64,000 bases of DNA from NCBI GenBank assembly GCA_016720395.1, contig JADKKR010000005.1, forward strand, positions 248,001 through 312,000. The letters run 5' to 3'. The stretch is from Geobacteraceae bacterium. Lineage in GTDB: Bacteria; Desulfobacterota; Desulfuromonadia; Geobacterales; Pseudopelobacteraceae. Shown piece after piece: positions 1 through 8,772 of the stretch; the stretch's first letter is position 1, and every line of letters starts with the position of its first letter. The notes below the pieces were generated by a model. It had not been told where the DNA came from, did no database searches, and saw nothing but the letters and a program-made list of their open reading frames with translations. The translations under genes and the position numbers were made by a program.

Positions 1-1
1 C

Positions 2-2875
2 CAGGTTACTGCAGCCGGGACATGCACAAGTCCCATGGGTACTGCCTATACTGTAACCAATCTCGGAAGAGTTATCCAGACGGGAAGAGACAATTCCTAT
101 CTCGTTGCCGGTCTGTCATATTATGCACATATGAGTGACCTGCGTCCCGATCTCGCAGCAAAGCAGAATTTGACCACCTACATGATCGATACCCAGGAAC
201 CCCAGAACAACATGGTGGTGGGTCCCAGAAACATGCTCTATCTGGCTGCAAAATACGGAGGATTTGAAGACAAGGACGAAAATGGACGCCCCTATTTGAA
301 TGCCTCGTGCGGCGGCGTCAGCGCCTCCCCGAATGTCCTTTGTTCAGAGTGGGATGCTGACAACGATGGCTCGCCGGATAATTATTTCTTTGCCTCGGAT
401 TCAGCAAAAGTCGAGACAAGTCTTTACAAGGCGTTTTCAAGTATCCTCAATCGTGCTACCTCCGGCACAGCAGCAGCAGTTGCCAACAATCGCAGCGGCG
501 AGCGCGGAGCTAACATCATTCAGGCCCTGTTCTATCCTCAATGGCCGTCTGACATGGGAATAAAGTGGCTGGGGGATGTTCAGGCACTTTGGTTCTACCT
601 TGATCCGATCGTAAAATTCAGCGGTATTTTCGAGGATAGCGACCATGACCGGGAGTTGAACCTTGCCGCTGACCGGACACCAGGAACTGATGCCACCACG
701 GTGAACGCCCTGTGGAAGGCCGGACCTGAGCTTCATGCCAGGACGGCATCCACCCGTAATATCTACACGCTGTTAAGTGCCACTGAAATGGCTCTTACCA
801 ACACAGCCAACAGTTTTGAAATAGCAAACACAGCTGGTCTCAAGCCTTTGATGGATATCAGTTCATTGACAGACACCGATGCCCAGGCGGTGATCAACTA
901 TGTCCGCGGGGTAGACAGTGGTACGTATCGCTCCCGTACCGTCCTGAATAACGGCATCACAAGAGTCTGGAAGCTGGGGGATGTCATTAATTCGACACCA
1001 CAGATTCAGGCGGGAGAGCCGGTCAATAACTACCATCTGGATTATGGAGATCAGGAATACAAGAAATATATCCAATCCACGAACTACAAAGCCAGAAACT
1101 TTGTCTATGCCGGCTCGAATGACGGCATGCTGCACGCATTTCGTCTTGGCCAGGTACAGCGTATAAATGACCCTGACAACGTCTACAGGATAGCTTCAAT
1201 CATCGATGAAACCGATCTTGGCAAGGAGGAATGGGCTTTCATTCCGAAGAATGCCCGACCGTATCTAAAAAACTGCGCTGACAGCAATTACTGTCACCAG
1301 TACCTGGTTGACGGCACTCCATTCCTGCTGGATGCATCGATCAACTTATATTCCGGATGCACTGCAACCAATTATTGGGATTGCAAGCGTAAAACCACGT
1401 ATAGCGGTATTACAACCAATCTTGATACCTCCCAGACCAGTTGGAGGTCGATCATGATTGGCAGTATGGGTTTGGGCGGAGCTAATCGCGAAGGCAACTG
1501 CAATGAGACTCTTTCGCCCGACGCAGATGCTACCAATAACGCTGATTGTATCAAGACACCGGTTGCCGGCAGTGGTTATTCCTCCTATTTCGCTCTCGAT
1601 GTTACCGCCCCGCTGGCACCTGTGCATATGTGGGAGTTCTCCGACGGTGCCCTGCCTGTTGCCGACAGGGGTCTTGGCCTTACCACGCCGGGTCCTGTAG
1701 CCGTGAGGATTAATTCAGTGTCCGGTACCCCTCTTCGGGCCGACAAAACGACCAACGGCAGATGGTTTTCCGTGTTTGCATCAGGCCCTACTGGAAAAAT
1801 TGACGCAGGAACTAAGCAGTTTCTCGGACGGTCCGATCAGAACCTCAAGCTTTATGTCGTCGATATCGGCACAGACGCTAATAGTTCAACTCCTGACTGG
1901 GAGTTTGTCCGATGCACCACTGCCGGCGAGATTAACTGTAACTACTGGGTCATTGACACCGGTATCAAGTATGCGTTTGCCAATGCACTGATAAACTCCA
2001 GCCTCGACGCCGATAAAAGGGATGCCTACAGCGACGGTTACTACAGTGATGATGTCGTCTACATCACATATACAAAAGCCGCTCTGGATTCAAGCCCTTC
2101 ACCCGGACCGTATCCTACGGCCTGGGATAAGGGAGGGGTGATCCGGCTTCTGACCAATAATGATCCCGACCCGATTAACTGGTTTACCAGTAAGTTGATT
2201 GACGATATCGGGCCTGTCACCCGATCAGTGGATATCGTTCAAAACAGGGTGTCAAAAAAAGTATGGGTGTACTTTGGTGAAGGCCGCTATTTCTTTAACG
2301 GAGACGATTCTGCAACCTCGCGGCGTATCTTTGGTGTCGCTGATCCCTGCTATAACTATGACTTGGATCATATCAACACCTACAGCACCACCGCTGCAAA
2401 CTGTCCTGCAGTTACTCTCGGCAACCTGAAAGATCAGTCAAATACCCCCAACGACGGACTTTCATCAACTGACAAGGGCTGGTATATCACGCTTGACCCT
2501 GCATCTGGAGCCAACTCTGCCGAGAGGCTGACAGGCGGGGTTTCGGCCAATATTAACGGGGTCGTCTTTTTTACGACATTCATACCCAGTAACGATCTCT
2601 GCAAGGCGGGTGGTATGCCCTCCCAGTGGGCGGTTAATTACAATACTGGCGGTGTACCTCCGGCTCGGGCCATGTCGGGCAAAATAATCATGACGACTTC
2701 CGACCAGCCGATAGCGAAGCCAATAAATATCAGCGGGGCTTTTACCCAAAGAGGCGGCCGCAAGCTTGATGCGAGCATATCCAATGATCTGCAAGGCGTG
2801 CCTCCGCCACAGCCTCCGCCATCTGTTACTCTGCCACCTCCGGTGAAAAGAATGATGAACATCATGGAGCGATAG
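2..2875 (+). CDS. pilY1: PilY1-family type IV pilus tip/biogenesis protein (5' end outside window)
   Basis: The frame is open to the left edge, so this is the C-terminal ~958 residues of a larger protein and the first in-frame ATG at 35 is internal. The central part matches the PilY1/PilC C-terminal beta-propeller: GDVINSTPQ near nt 976 and VYAGSNDGMLHAF near nt 1105 are hallmark strings. An acidic loop DADNDGSPD (nt ~355-381) resembles a calcium-binding DxDxDG site; a second acidic stretch, EDSDHD, follows at ~nt 633. The tail is proline-rich. PilY1 proteins sit at the pilus tip with minor pilins and affect adhesion and retraction. The minor pilin genes that follow directly, 3 nt after the stop, support the call. 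The N-terminal part, often a von Willebrand A domain, cannot be seen. Confidence 0.9.
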   Translation, partial: QVTAAGTCTSPMGTAYTVTNLGRVIQTGRDNSYLVAGLSYYAHMSDLRPDLAAKQNLTTYMIDTQEPQNNMVVGPRNMLYLAAKYGGFEDKDENGRPYLNASCGGVSASPNVLCSEWDADNDGSPDNYFFASDSAKVETSLYKAFSSILNRATSGTAAAVANNRSGERGANIIQALFYPQWPSDMGIKWLGDVQALWFYLDPIVKFSGIFEDSDHDRELNLAADRTPGTDATTVNALWKAGPELHARTASTRNIYTLLSATEMALTNTANSFEIANTAGLKPLMDISSLTDTDAQAVINYVRGVDSGTYRSRTVLNNGITRVWKLGDVINSTPQIQAGEPVNNYHLDYGDQEYKKYIQSTNYKARNFVYAGSNDGMLHAFRLGQVQRINDPDNVYRIASIIDETDLGKEEWAFIPKNARPYLKNCADSNYCHQYLVDGTPFLLDASINLYSGCTATNYWDCKRKTTYSGITTNLDTSQTSWRSIMIGSMGLGGANREGNCNETLSPDADATNNADCIKTPVAGSGYSSYFALDVTAPLAPVHMWEFSDGALPVADRGLGLTTPGPVAVRINSVSGTPLRADKTTNGRWFSVFASGPTGKIDAGTKQFLGRSDQNLKLYVVDIGTDANSSTPDWEFVRCTTAGEINCNYWVIDTGIKYAFANALINSSLDADKRDAYSDGYYSDDVVYITYTKAALDSSPSPGPYPTAWDKGGVIRLLTNNDPDPINWFTSKLIDDIGPVTRSVDIVQNRVSKKVWVYFGEGRYFFNGDDSATSRRIFGVADPCYNYDLDHINTYSTTAANCPAVTLGNLKDQSNTPNDGLSSTDKGWYITLDPASGANSAERLTGGVSANINGVVFFTTFIPSNDLCKAGGMPSQWAVNYNTGGVPPARAMSGKIIMTTSDQPIAKPINISGAFTQRGGRKLDASISNDLQGVPPPQPPPSVTLPPPVKRMMNIMER

Positions 2876-2878
2876 ACC

Positions 2879-3400
2879 GTGAAAACGTGTGATCGAACCC
2901 AACCAAGTGGCTGTGCCGGTTTTTCCTTTGTAGAACTGGTTCTTATACTCGTTATTATCGGCATCCTTTCGGCAATCGCTGTTCCCGCTTATAATGGCTG
3001 GATGCGGAAGTATAAGATCGAATCTCAGGTCAGAACCATGGTTACGGAATTCAGCGAACTCCGGCTGAAGGCCATGACAACAAAACAAAGGCAAAGCATT
3101 ACACTTAACGCAAACAGCTATATCTTCATGTCCTACAGTTCTGATGCGGTACCTCTCGGTTCCGGAGCTGTTGACGGGGGGATAAAGACTGTTGCCTACC
3201 CACTTATGAGCAATGCATCTACACCCTTTGCAGGTACAATGCTTGAGATCGATCAGCGAGGATTATTGATCAGCACTCCTGACACAATTTATGTGGAGAC
3301 GGAGGGTACCTCAACAGCTTTAAACTGCCTGACCGTCCATACAGCACGTGTTAATCCTGGCTTTAGCGCTACTATCGGAGGGGCGTGCAATGATAGGTAA
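2879..3400 (+). CDS. GspH/FimT-like minor type IV prepilin
   Basis: 173 residues with a GTG start at 2879, preceded by GGAG nine bases upstream. After a short leader rich in polar residues comes the prepilin cleavage site G|FSFVEL (cleavage after G14), then one hydrophobic helix (LILVIIGILSAIAVPAY) typical of class III signal sequences processed by PilD. The globular domain resembles GspH/FimT pseudopilins. It is the first of four pilin-like genes after pilY1 and overlaps the next gene by 11 nt, so they are probably translated together. Minor pilins prime pilus assembly and carry PilY1 at the tip. The phenylalanine at +1 is standard; the glutamate at +5 is present. Confidence 0.85.
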   Translation: MKTCDRTQPSGCAGFSFVELVLILVIIGILSAIAVPAYNGWMRKYKIESQVRTMVTEFSELRLKAMTTKQRQSITLNANSYIFMSYSSDAVPLGSGAVDGGIKTVAYPLMSNASTPFAGTMLEIDQRGLLISTPDTIYVETEGTSTALNCLTVHTARVNPGFSATIGGACNDR

Positions 3401-3779
3401 TCGGAACGGATTTACACTGGTAGAGTTTTTGGTTGCTATCGTTATTCTTATGGTAGGACTGCTCGGGATGCTTCAGGCTATCAACGTTGCCATGGACAAA
3501 AATCTTGACAACATCTTTCGTACAGAAGCGGTAATGCTTGCCGATGATCTGATGATGATGAAGCGTGCAAAGACTTTTTCTTCTCTGTCTACAACGGTGG
3601 CAAACCCTGCTTCAATGCAAGTGCAGCGAACAATACGCGGTGTAAGCAAAAACTACTCGGTCCAGGAGATTGTTTCTCAGCCAACCGGGAATTCCAAGCA
3701 GGTAGTTGTTAATGTTGTCTGGAACAAGAAGAATGCGCAGTTTAGGCACTCAATTTCATCTGTAGTCTCAACATTTTAA
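3390..3779 (+). CDS. pilV: PilV-like minor type IV prepilin
   Basis: I place the start at ATG 3390 rather than the longer frame at 3348, because CGGAGGGG lies just upstream and the resulting leader MIGNRNG is a normal short prepilin leader. Cleavage follows G7 (NG|FTLVEF), then a hydrophobic helix with the expected glutamate at +5. About 129 residues, the usual size for PilV (type IV pilus modification protein). The start lies inside the 3' end of the fimT-like gene in another frame. It belongs to the pilY1-fimT-pilV-pilW-pilX block and is probably a tip-complex minor pilin. Confidence 0.83.
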   Translation: MIGNRNGFTLVEFLVAIVILMVGLLGMLQAINVAMDKNLDNIFRTEAVMLADDLMMMKRAKTFSSLSTTVANPASMQVQRTIRGVSKNYSVQEIVSQPTGNSKQVVVNVVWNKKNAQFRHSISSVVSTF

Positions 3780-3794
3780 ACAGGTGAGGGAATC

Positions 3795-5048
3795 GTGAAA
3801 CTTACAGATTCATTAAAATCCAGGAAGGGCTTCACCTTGGTGGAGTTGATAGTAACAATGGCGGTTTTTATCGTCATCATGGTAATTGCAGGCCAAACGT
3901 TTAACTCTGTAGTAACGCAGGCTCTAAAGTACTCAAAGTCAGAGGAAACCAATATCGAAGGGATTATTGGACTCGAGATGATGCGTCATGATCTCGAACA
4001 GATGGGGTTCGGTCTCTTCTGGGGAGTCTTGCCGACATTGAGTGCGTATAATGAGGCAGATACCGTCAACTGGCCAGCCGATACAACCAACTATGCAAAA
4101 ATGAATGATTCGGGGGCATCGCCACCGGTGCCGCGGGCATTCGTGGGTTTTAACGGGTTTTCCAACTTCACATCGGATTTTATCGGTATTAAAGCAACGA
4201 CGGTAGGTCGAAATACGGCATCGCAACGCTGGACGTATATTCCATATTTAAACTATAGTGCCGCAACCAAAGAATCGCGACCTGTGACACAAGTTTCCGG
4301 AGGTCCTGAGGCTGACGACCGGGTAATTGCTGTGCGAAATAATTTTAATAACTCATCCGAGGACCGGATTCTTTTGGATTCCGGAGGGTCCTTCTTTTTT
4401 AATTACGATGCAGGTGGCGGCATACACGATGATTTCTTACCGTCTGATCCACAAGGGCTCCAGATGCACATGGTCTACGGCATAAGTCCCGACGGTTCAT
4501 CTCCTCGTATGCCGTTTAACAGAGTTGATTATTTCATAAATAATCCTGCAGGAGCCGTTCCCCCGTTTTGTGCACCGCGTACCGGTGTACTTACAAAAGG
4601 CAGTGTAAAGCATGCAGATGGAAGGTATGAATTCATACCGATGATGGACTGCGTCGCTGACATGCAAATAGTACTGGGCTGGAGTATGAATTCGGGAGAG
4701 TCTAAATCCGAAGATGCTGTGCATGAATACTCATCGATGCCGGAGACCGATTATACCGTCACAGCTTCCACACCCGCAGTAGCAAGCCAAATTAAGGAAT
4801 GGTTAATGGACCCTCAAGGGGTCCGTGAACACCTCAAGTTGATCAAGGTCTATATTCTGGCTCAGGAAGGAAAACGTGACCGCGGTTATACCTATCCCCA
4901 ATCATTTATAGACTTAATTGGAGATCCTCGTTATGGATCTGTCAGCTTGAGTCGCAGATATGTATTTTCGGCAGATCAGCGCCAGTTTCATTGGAAATTA
5001 TATCAAATAATCGTTCGTCCCAAGAATTTAGTGAGCAATCAGCGCTGA
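3795..5048 (+). CDS. pilW: PilW-like minor pilin / prepilin-type N-terminal cleavage protein
   Basis: 417 residues with a GTG start and a GTGAGGG ribosome site just upstream. The leader ends at KG|FTLVEL (cleavage after G13), followed by a hydrophobic helix (IVTMAVFIVIMVIAGQTF). It is longer than many PilW proteins, with a large glycine/asparagine-containing globular domain. The position between pilV and a PilX-like gene supports assignment to the PilW family of minor pilins that form the tip-initiating complex with PilV, PilX and PilY1. Only the N-terminal motif is diagnostic; the C-terminal domain is assigned by context. Confidence 0.8.
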   Translation: MKLTDSLKSRKGFTLVELIVTMAVFIVIMVIAGQTFNSVVTQALKYSKSEETNIEGIIGLEMMRHDLEQMGFGLFWGVLPTLSAYNEADTVNWPADTTNYAKMNDSGASPPVPRAFVGFNGFSNFTSDFIGIKATTVGRNTASQRWTYIPYLNYSAATKESRPVTQVSGGPEADDRVIAVRNNFNNSSEDRILLDSGGSFFFNYDAGGGIHDDFLPSDPQGLQMHMVYGISPDGSSPRMPFNRVDYFINNPAGAVPPFCAPRTGVLTKGSVKHADGRYEFIPMMDCVADMQIVLGWSMNSGESKSEDAVHEYSSMPETDYTVTASTPAVASQIKEWLMDPQGVREHLKLIKVYILAQEGKRDRGYTYPQSFIDLIGDPRYGSVSLSRRYVFSADQRQFHWKLYQIIVRPKNLVSNQR

Positions 5049-5071
5049 TCAATAAAGAGAGGGTATAGTTT

Positions 5072-5749
5072 ATGAATACGCTACGTAATGAAGACGGCAT
5101 AGCTTTAGTGACATCTCTGATGTTCACGATGCTTGCCTTGGTCATCAGCATGGCGCTGCTTTATATGGTGACAGTTGGTGCGAGGACATCAGGCCAGTTG
5201 AAAAGATACAAATCCGTGCTTGATGCAACATATGGCGGTACTGAAATTATTACTAAAGACCTTATTGCCAATGCCCTTGCATTTCAAAATCAATCCAGCA
5301 GTTTCAATTCATTTCTTCAGGGGCGTATGGCCGGCTTTTCGCCGACTTTTTCCAACTGCCTTCAGATGCGGCTCAATAATCCGCGAACTGCATGGACTGG
5401 TGCCTGCGCCTCGATCGATGGAGATCTTCATAATGCCCCCGATATAATTTTCCCCGTAAATGCAGCAACCGGTTCTTCGTTTAATGTGTACTCGAAAATC
5501 GTAGATACAACTGAATGGCGGTTTATATCATTTTCTTCAAATGCAGTCGGTACACCGGTTGCTGTTTCACAAAAAATTGCAGGTAATTCGGAAAGAAGCG
5601 GCACTAACAGTTTAAGCAAGGGTGGCACTATAGTAAACAGCACGCCAACGGTGCCCCACTATCCTTTTATGTATAAGATAGAAATTCAGGGTGAACGTCA
5701 GCAAAGCAGGGTAGAAAAGGCAAATATTTCTGTACAGTATGCTTATTAA
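5072..5749 (+). CDS. pilX: PilX-like minor pilin assembly protein
   Basis: 225 residues, with GAGAGGGT upstream of the ATG. The N-terminus has the PilX pattern: a short charged leader (MNTLRNEDG), then IALVTSLMFTMLALVIS, a membrane helix without the classic FTLxE motif, as in PilX_N domains. This fits the role of PilX in the minor pilin complex. It closes the pilY1-to-pilX block. No clear terminator follows; a 530-base regulatory region with a riboswitch comes next. Confidence 0.78.
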   Translation: MNTLRNEDGIALVTSLMFTMLALVISMALLYMVTVGARTSGQLKRYKSVLDATYGGTEIITKDLIANALAFQNQSSSFNSFLQGRMAGFSPTFSNCLQMRLNNPRTAWTGACASIDGDLHNAPDIIFPVNAATGSSFNVYSKIVDTTEWRFISFSSNAVGTPVAVSQKIAGNSERSGTNSLSKGGTIVNSTPTVPHYPFMYKIEIQGERQQSRVEKANISVQYAY

Positions 5750-5882
5750 ATAAGATAAAATTATCAGCGTAAGCAAGAATGCTGTTGAACATTCCCAATT
5801 TACCGAAATTTAAAGATGACATTGCGTCAATCACCCACACGTATTGAACGGATATTCTAAGGTCTTTCGCTTATAGCATAAA

Positions 5883-5894
5883 TGTCAATTGACA
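5883..5894. promoter_or_regulatory. Perfect 12-bp palindrome, candidate operator
   Basis: TGTCAATTGACA is a perfect inverted repeat in the region between pilX and the riboswitch. Its symmetry and place upstream of a regulated pilus operon make it a candidate binding site for a dimeric regulator. No regulator can be named from sequence alone. The rest of 5750-6010 is AT-rich with no convincing ORF. Confidence 0.3.
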
Positions 5895-6010
5895 GAAATA
5901 TACCGGCAGCAAGTCAGACCTGTTGTTGATTTGTTCATAATATCATGCTGTTATCATCGATCTAATCGAAGGCATGAATTATGCTTTGATAATCACTCAA
6001 TTGAAATAAC

Positions 6011-6096
6011 CGATATACGATAATACTAAACCATCCGCGAGGGTGGGACGGAAAGCCCATTGGGTCTCATGAGACAGCCGGGTCGCCGAAATATCC
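6011..6096 (+). ncRNA. GEMM-I family cyclic dinucleotide riboswitch
   Basis: The segment carries the conserved GEMM core: AAACC, then a hairpin CCATCC-GCGA-GGGTGG with a GNRA tetraloop (6031-6046), then GACGGAAAGCC (6047-6057), and the 3' block AGCCGGGTCGCCGAA (6076-6090). P1 can form between GATAT (6012-6016) and ATATC (6091-6095). GEMM-I RNAs bind cyclic di-GMP, and a Geobacter subclass binds cyclic AMP-GMP; which ligand applies here depends on one or two bases that I cannot align with certainty. It lies upstream of an XRE regulator and pilMNOPQ, consistent with second-messenger control of pili. Confidence 0.88.
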
Positions 6097-6127
6097 GAAC
6101 CATACAGATATTGGCGACCCTTTTTTT
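6080..6127 (+). terminator. Riboswitch expression platform: intrinsic terminator overlapping the aptamer
   Basis: GGGTCGCC (6080-6087) plus AATATC (6090-6095) pair with GATATT plus GGCGACCC (6107-6120), an interrupted 14-bp stem with an 11-base loop, followed by seven T. The left arm uses the conserved 3' end of the aptamer and the 3' strand of P1. Ligand binding that stabilises P1 should therefore prevent the terminator from forming, giving an ON switch. The direction of control is inferred from this overlap. Confidence 0.82.
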
Positions 6128-6222
6128 GTGTGATAGGGGGCACATTCCTGGTTGCTGAGATATGGTACACGAAGCAAACAAATAAAAAATAATAATAAAA
6201 CATATAATATTATATAAAGTGC

Positions 6223-6251
6223 TTGACATTGATAATAATTGCTCTATATGT
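6223..6251 (+). promoter_or_regulatory. Sigma-70-like promoter for the XRE gene, downstream of the riboswitch terminator
   Basis: TTGACA at 6223-6228 is a perfect -35; TATATG (6245-6250, 16-bp spacer) or ATATGT (17-bp spacer) is a moderate -10. Surrounding DNA is strongly AT-rich. If active, it supplies the regulator and pilMNOPQ with a riboswitch-independent transcript. Confidence 0.5.
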
Positions 6252-6284
6252 ATCCCATGTATCATGGAAAATAGGGATATATAT

Positions 6285-6485
6285 ATGAAGCCGAGGAACA
6301 AAGTAAAATCTATACGAGAGTCACGACTCCTGAGTAAAGCCGAGTTAGCCCGCAAAGCGGGTGTCTCTTCTCTGACCATAGACAGGGTAGAACGTGGTGA
6401 GCCATGCCGCCTGGAAACCATGCGCAAGATAATTTTGGCCCTTGGCTATTCGTTGGATGAAAAAGAAAAAGTATTTCAGGATTGA
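6285..6485 (+). CDS. Small XRE/Cro-CI-type helix-turn-helix regulator
   Basis: 66 residues from ATG 6285, chosen because AGGGA sits seven bases before it; in-frame ATGs at 6219 and 6264 lack such a site. The body is an HTH_3 domain: LSKAELARKAGVSSLTIDRVERG (split here as helices 2 and 3) followed by METMRKI-like helix 4 residues (RLETMRKIILALG). It is almost only a DNA-binding domain, as in small SinR-like regulators. It lies 17 nt before pilM, between the GEMM riboswitch and the pilus operon, so it may regulate pilM-Q or itself. The target is unknown. Confidence 0.8.
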   Translation: MKPRNKVKSIRESRLLSKAELARKAGVSSLTIDRVERGEPCRLETMRKIILALGYSLDEKEKVFQD

Positions 6486-6502
6486 CGGAACAGGAATGAG
6501 AT

Positions 6503-7558
6503 ATGTTTCTTTTTAGCAAGAAAAAAGAAGTTATCGGCATAGACATCGGGTCCAGCTCTGTCAAGCTTATACAGCTTAAGGATCTTAAGGGTTCCTATCA
6601 GTTGCTGAACGCTGGCATTATCGCCCTGCCGCCTGAGGCGATTGTTGACAACACAATCATGGACAGCCTTACGATTGTGAATGCTATAAAAAGCCTCGTT
6701 ACCAGTCTCGGTGTAAAGGCGAAGGATGCTGCCTGCTCGATTTCAGGTAATTCAGTCATCATACGCAAAATAACCCTCCCGATGATGCCTGTTGAAGAGC
6801 TTGAAGACCAGATCACCTGGGAAGCAGAGCAGTACATCCCCTTCGACATCAATGATGTCAATATGGACTTCCAGATTCTTTCCCCTGATAGCATAGATCC
6901 TTCCAAGATGATCGTTCTGCTGGTTGCAAGCAAAAGAGATATCATTAACGACTATGTGGCTGTGTTCAACGAAGCCGGCATGGCGCTTTCAGTTGTTGAT
7001 GTTGATTCCTTTGCTGTGCAGAATGCATTCGAGATCAATCACGATGTGGGCTCAGAGGATGTAGTGGCTCTTATCAACATTGGTGCAAGTGTTATGAACA
7101 TAAATGTGGTAAAGGACGGGATCTCCCTGTTTACCCGTGATGTTCAGGTGGGCGGCAACCTTTATACGGAAGAAATCCAGAAACAGCTCGGTGTCAGCAG
7201 TTACGATGCTGAATCGATGAAGCTTCTTGCTTCTGAAACCAATGACCCGGAGTTGTTTGAAGTCCTTGTAAAAGTAAACGAGACTATTTCACAGGAAATA
7301 CGGCGTTCCCTTGATTTTTACAATTCTACCGCGAGCGATGACCGGATTGCGAAAGTATTCGTGAGTGGCGGAAGTTCAAAAGGATACAAATTTATTGAAT
7401 CAGTAGGTGATAAAGTAGGTATCCCGGTTGAGACGATCAACCCGTTTGCTAAATTGAAATATAATGAAAAGGATTTTGACCCTGAATACCTGCAGGAAAT
7501 CGGCCCGCTCATGACAGTTACGGTTGGGCTTGCTATCAGGAGGGTAGGGGACAAATGA
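6503..7558 (+). CDS. pilM: Type IV pilus inner-membrane platform protein PilM
   Basis: 351 residues, actin-like ATPase fold of the PilM/competence ComM-like family. The phosphate-1 motif IGIDIGSSSVKLIQL is at residues ~12-26, a second nucleotide motif ALINIGASVMNINV near residue 190, and the adenosine motif VFVSGGSSKGY near 288-298. PilM is cytoplasmic, binds the N-terminal tail of PilN, and links the alignment complex to the assembly ATPases. It overlaps pilN by 4 nt (ATGA). Length and gene order match the pilMNOPQ operon of other bacteria. Confidence 0.95.
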   Translation: MFLFSKKKEVIGIDIGSSSVKLIQLKDLKGSYQLLNAGIIALPPEAIVDNTIMDSLTIVNAIKSLVTSLGVKAKDAACSISGNSVIIRKITLPMMPVEELEDQITWEAEQYIPFDINDVNMDFQILSPDSIDPSKMIVLLVASKRDIINDYVAVFNEAGMALSVVDVDSFAVQNAFEINHDVGSEDVVALINIGASVMNINVVKDGISLFTRDVQVGGNLYTEEIQKQLGVSSYDAESMKLLASETNDPELFEVLVKVNETISQEIRRSLDFYNSTASDDRIAKVFVSGGSSKGYKFIESVGDKVGIPVETINPFAKLKYNEKDFDPEYLQEIGPLMTVTVGLAIRRVGDK

Positions 7559-8136
7559 TCAAGATCAATCTTTTACCGGTCAGAGCCGCCAAGAAGAAAG
7601 AAACTGCAATACAGCAGATATCGATTTTCAGCATTTCGATTGTAGTGGTCGGTCTGATTTTGATCGCCCTGTACGGGCTTAAATTAGGGCAGATATCATC
7701 AGCTAAAAACGATATTTCTGCTGCCAATGCCAAAATCAATGAGTTGAAAACCAAAATTGGCAAGCTTGAAGAGCTTAAAAAGTTTAAGGAACAGGTCAGG
7801 AAAAAACTGGATGTTCTCACGCAGCTACGTAAAAATAAAACAGGACCTGCCCAGCGACTGGCCACCCTCAGTGACATTACCCCCGATAAGTTGTGGTTGA
7901 CTGGATATGTCGAGTCTGGTGAGAGTGTTAAGTTGTCTGGTATCGCGTTTACAGAGGATTTGATTGCACAGTTCATGCGCAGTATCCAGGCATCTAACGA
8001 TTATACCGGAGTAGAGTTGATCGTTTCAGAGCAAAAAGAAATATCCGGTACGAAACTCAAAGGTTTTGAGTTGTCATTCAAGCTTAAGTCGACCGCTGCT
8101 CCTGCTGTCACGGCAGTTGAACAACCAAAAAAATAG
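7555..8136 (+). CDS. pilN: Type IV pilus alignment-complex protein PilN
   Basis: 193 residues. The N-terminus MIKINLLPVRAAKKKE carries the INLLP motif by which PilN binds PilM. A single membrane helix follows (ISIVVVGLILIALYGL, ~25-42), then a coiled-coil segment (~50-95) and a small ferredoxin-like periplasmic domain. The start codon overlaps the pilM stop. PilN forms a heterodimer with PilO and is part of the inner-membrane alignment complex. Confidence 0.94.
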   Translation: MIKINLLPVRAAKKKETAIQQISIFSISIVVVGLILIALYGLKLGQISSAKNDISAANAKINELKTKIGKLEELKKFKEQVRKKLDVLTQLRKNKTGPAQRLATLSDITPDKLWLTGYVESGESVKLSGIAFTEDLIAQFMRSIQASNDYTGVELIVSEQKEISGTKLKGFELSFKLKSTAAPAVTAVEQPKK

Positions 8137-8163
8137 CGTCTAAGCATTCGGGATGGATTGATT

Positions 8164-8772
8164 ATGAATCCTCAAGTAGAAAAAATACTCAAGCTGCCTA
8201 CAAAACAGAAGATTCTGATTCTTATCCTCGTGGTAATCATTGAAGCCGCCGCTTTGATCTGGTTCCTGTATTTACCGAAACATAAGGAACTGGCCGGGCT
8301 TAAGGTGGAACTATCCAAGCTTCAATCTGAAATCGAAGAAAAGACCAGAATAGCAAACAATTTACCCCGGTTGCAGCAGGAGTATGATCAGCTGAATGTC
8401 GAGCTTGCTCAGGCATTGACCGAATTGCCCAACTCCAAGGAAATTCCGTCATTGCTTACCAGCATTACGACCGTTGGAAAGAATGCAGGACTGGACTTCC
8501 TGGTATTCAAGCCAAAGGCAGAAGTTCCCAAGGATTTCTATGCAGAAGTTCCGGTTGATATTACGGTCTCCGGTTCGTACTTCAGTGTGGCTAATTTCTT
8601 TGCTGCAGTTGGCGGTCTGCCACGCATAGTCAATATTTCGAATGTAGCTTTTGCCGATATTAAAAATGTCAATAACAGAATGATGACGAAGGTAACGTGC
8701 CTTGCCACCACGTTCCGTTTCCTTGATAAGAAAGAGATTAAGGATGACAAGAAACCAGCTCCAAAGAAATAA
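8164..8772 (+). CDS. pilO: Type IV pilus alignment-complex protein PilO
   Basis: About 202 residues from ATG 8164, with GGGATGG upstream; a TTG two codons earlier is also possible. One N-terminal membrane helix (ILILVVIIEAAALIWFLYL), a coiled coil (~40-95), then a periplasmic domain with the PilO-typical string VPVDITVSGSYFSVANFF near the C-terminal half. PilO pairs with PilN and contacts PilP. The next gene, pilP, starts within its last 29 nt. Confidence 0.94.
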   Translation: MNPQVEKILKLPTKQKILILILVVIIEAAALIWFLYLPKHKELAGLKVELSKLQSEIEEKTRIANNLPRLQQEYDQLNVELAQALTELPNSKEIPSLLTSITTVGKNAGLDFLVFKPKAEVPKDFYAEVPVDITVSGSYFSVANFFAAVGGLPRIVNISNVAFADIKNVNNRMMTKVTCLATTFRFLDKKEIKDDKKPAPKK

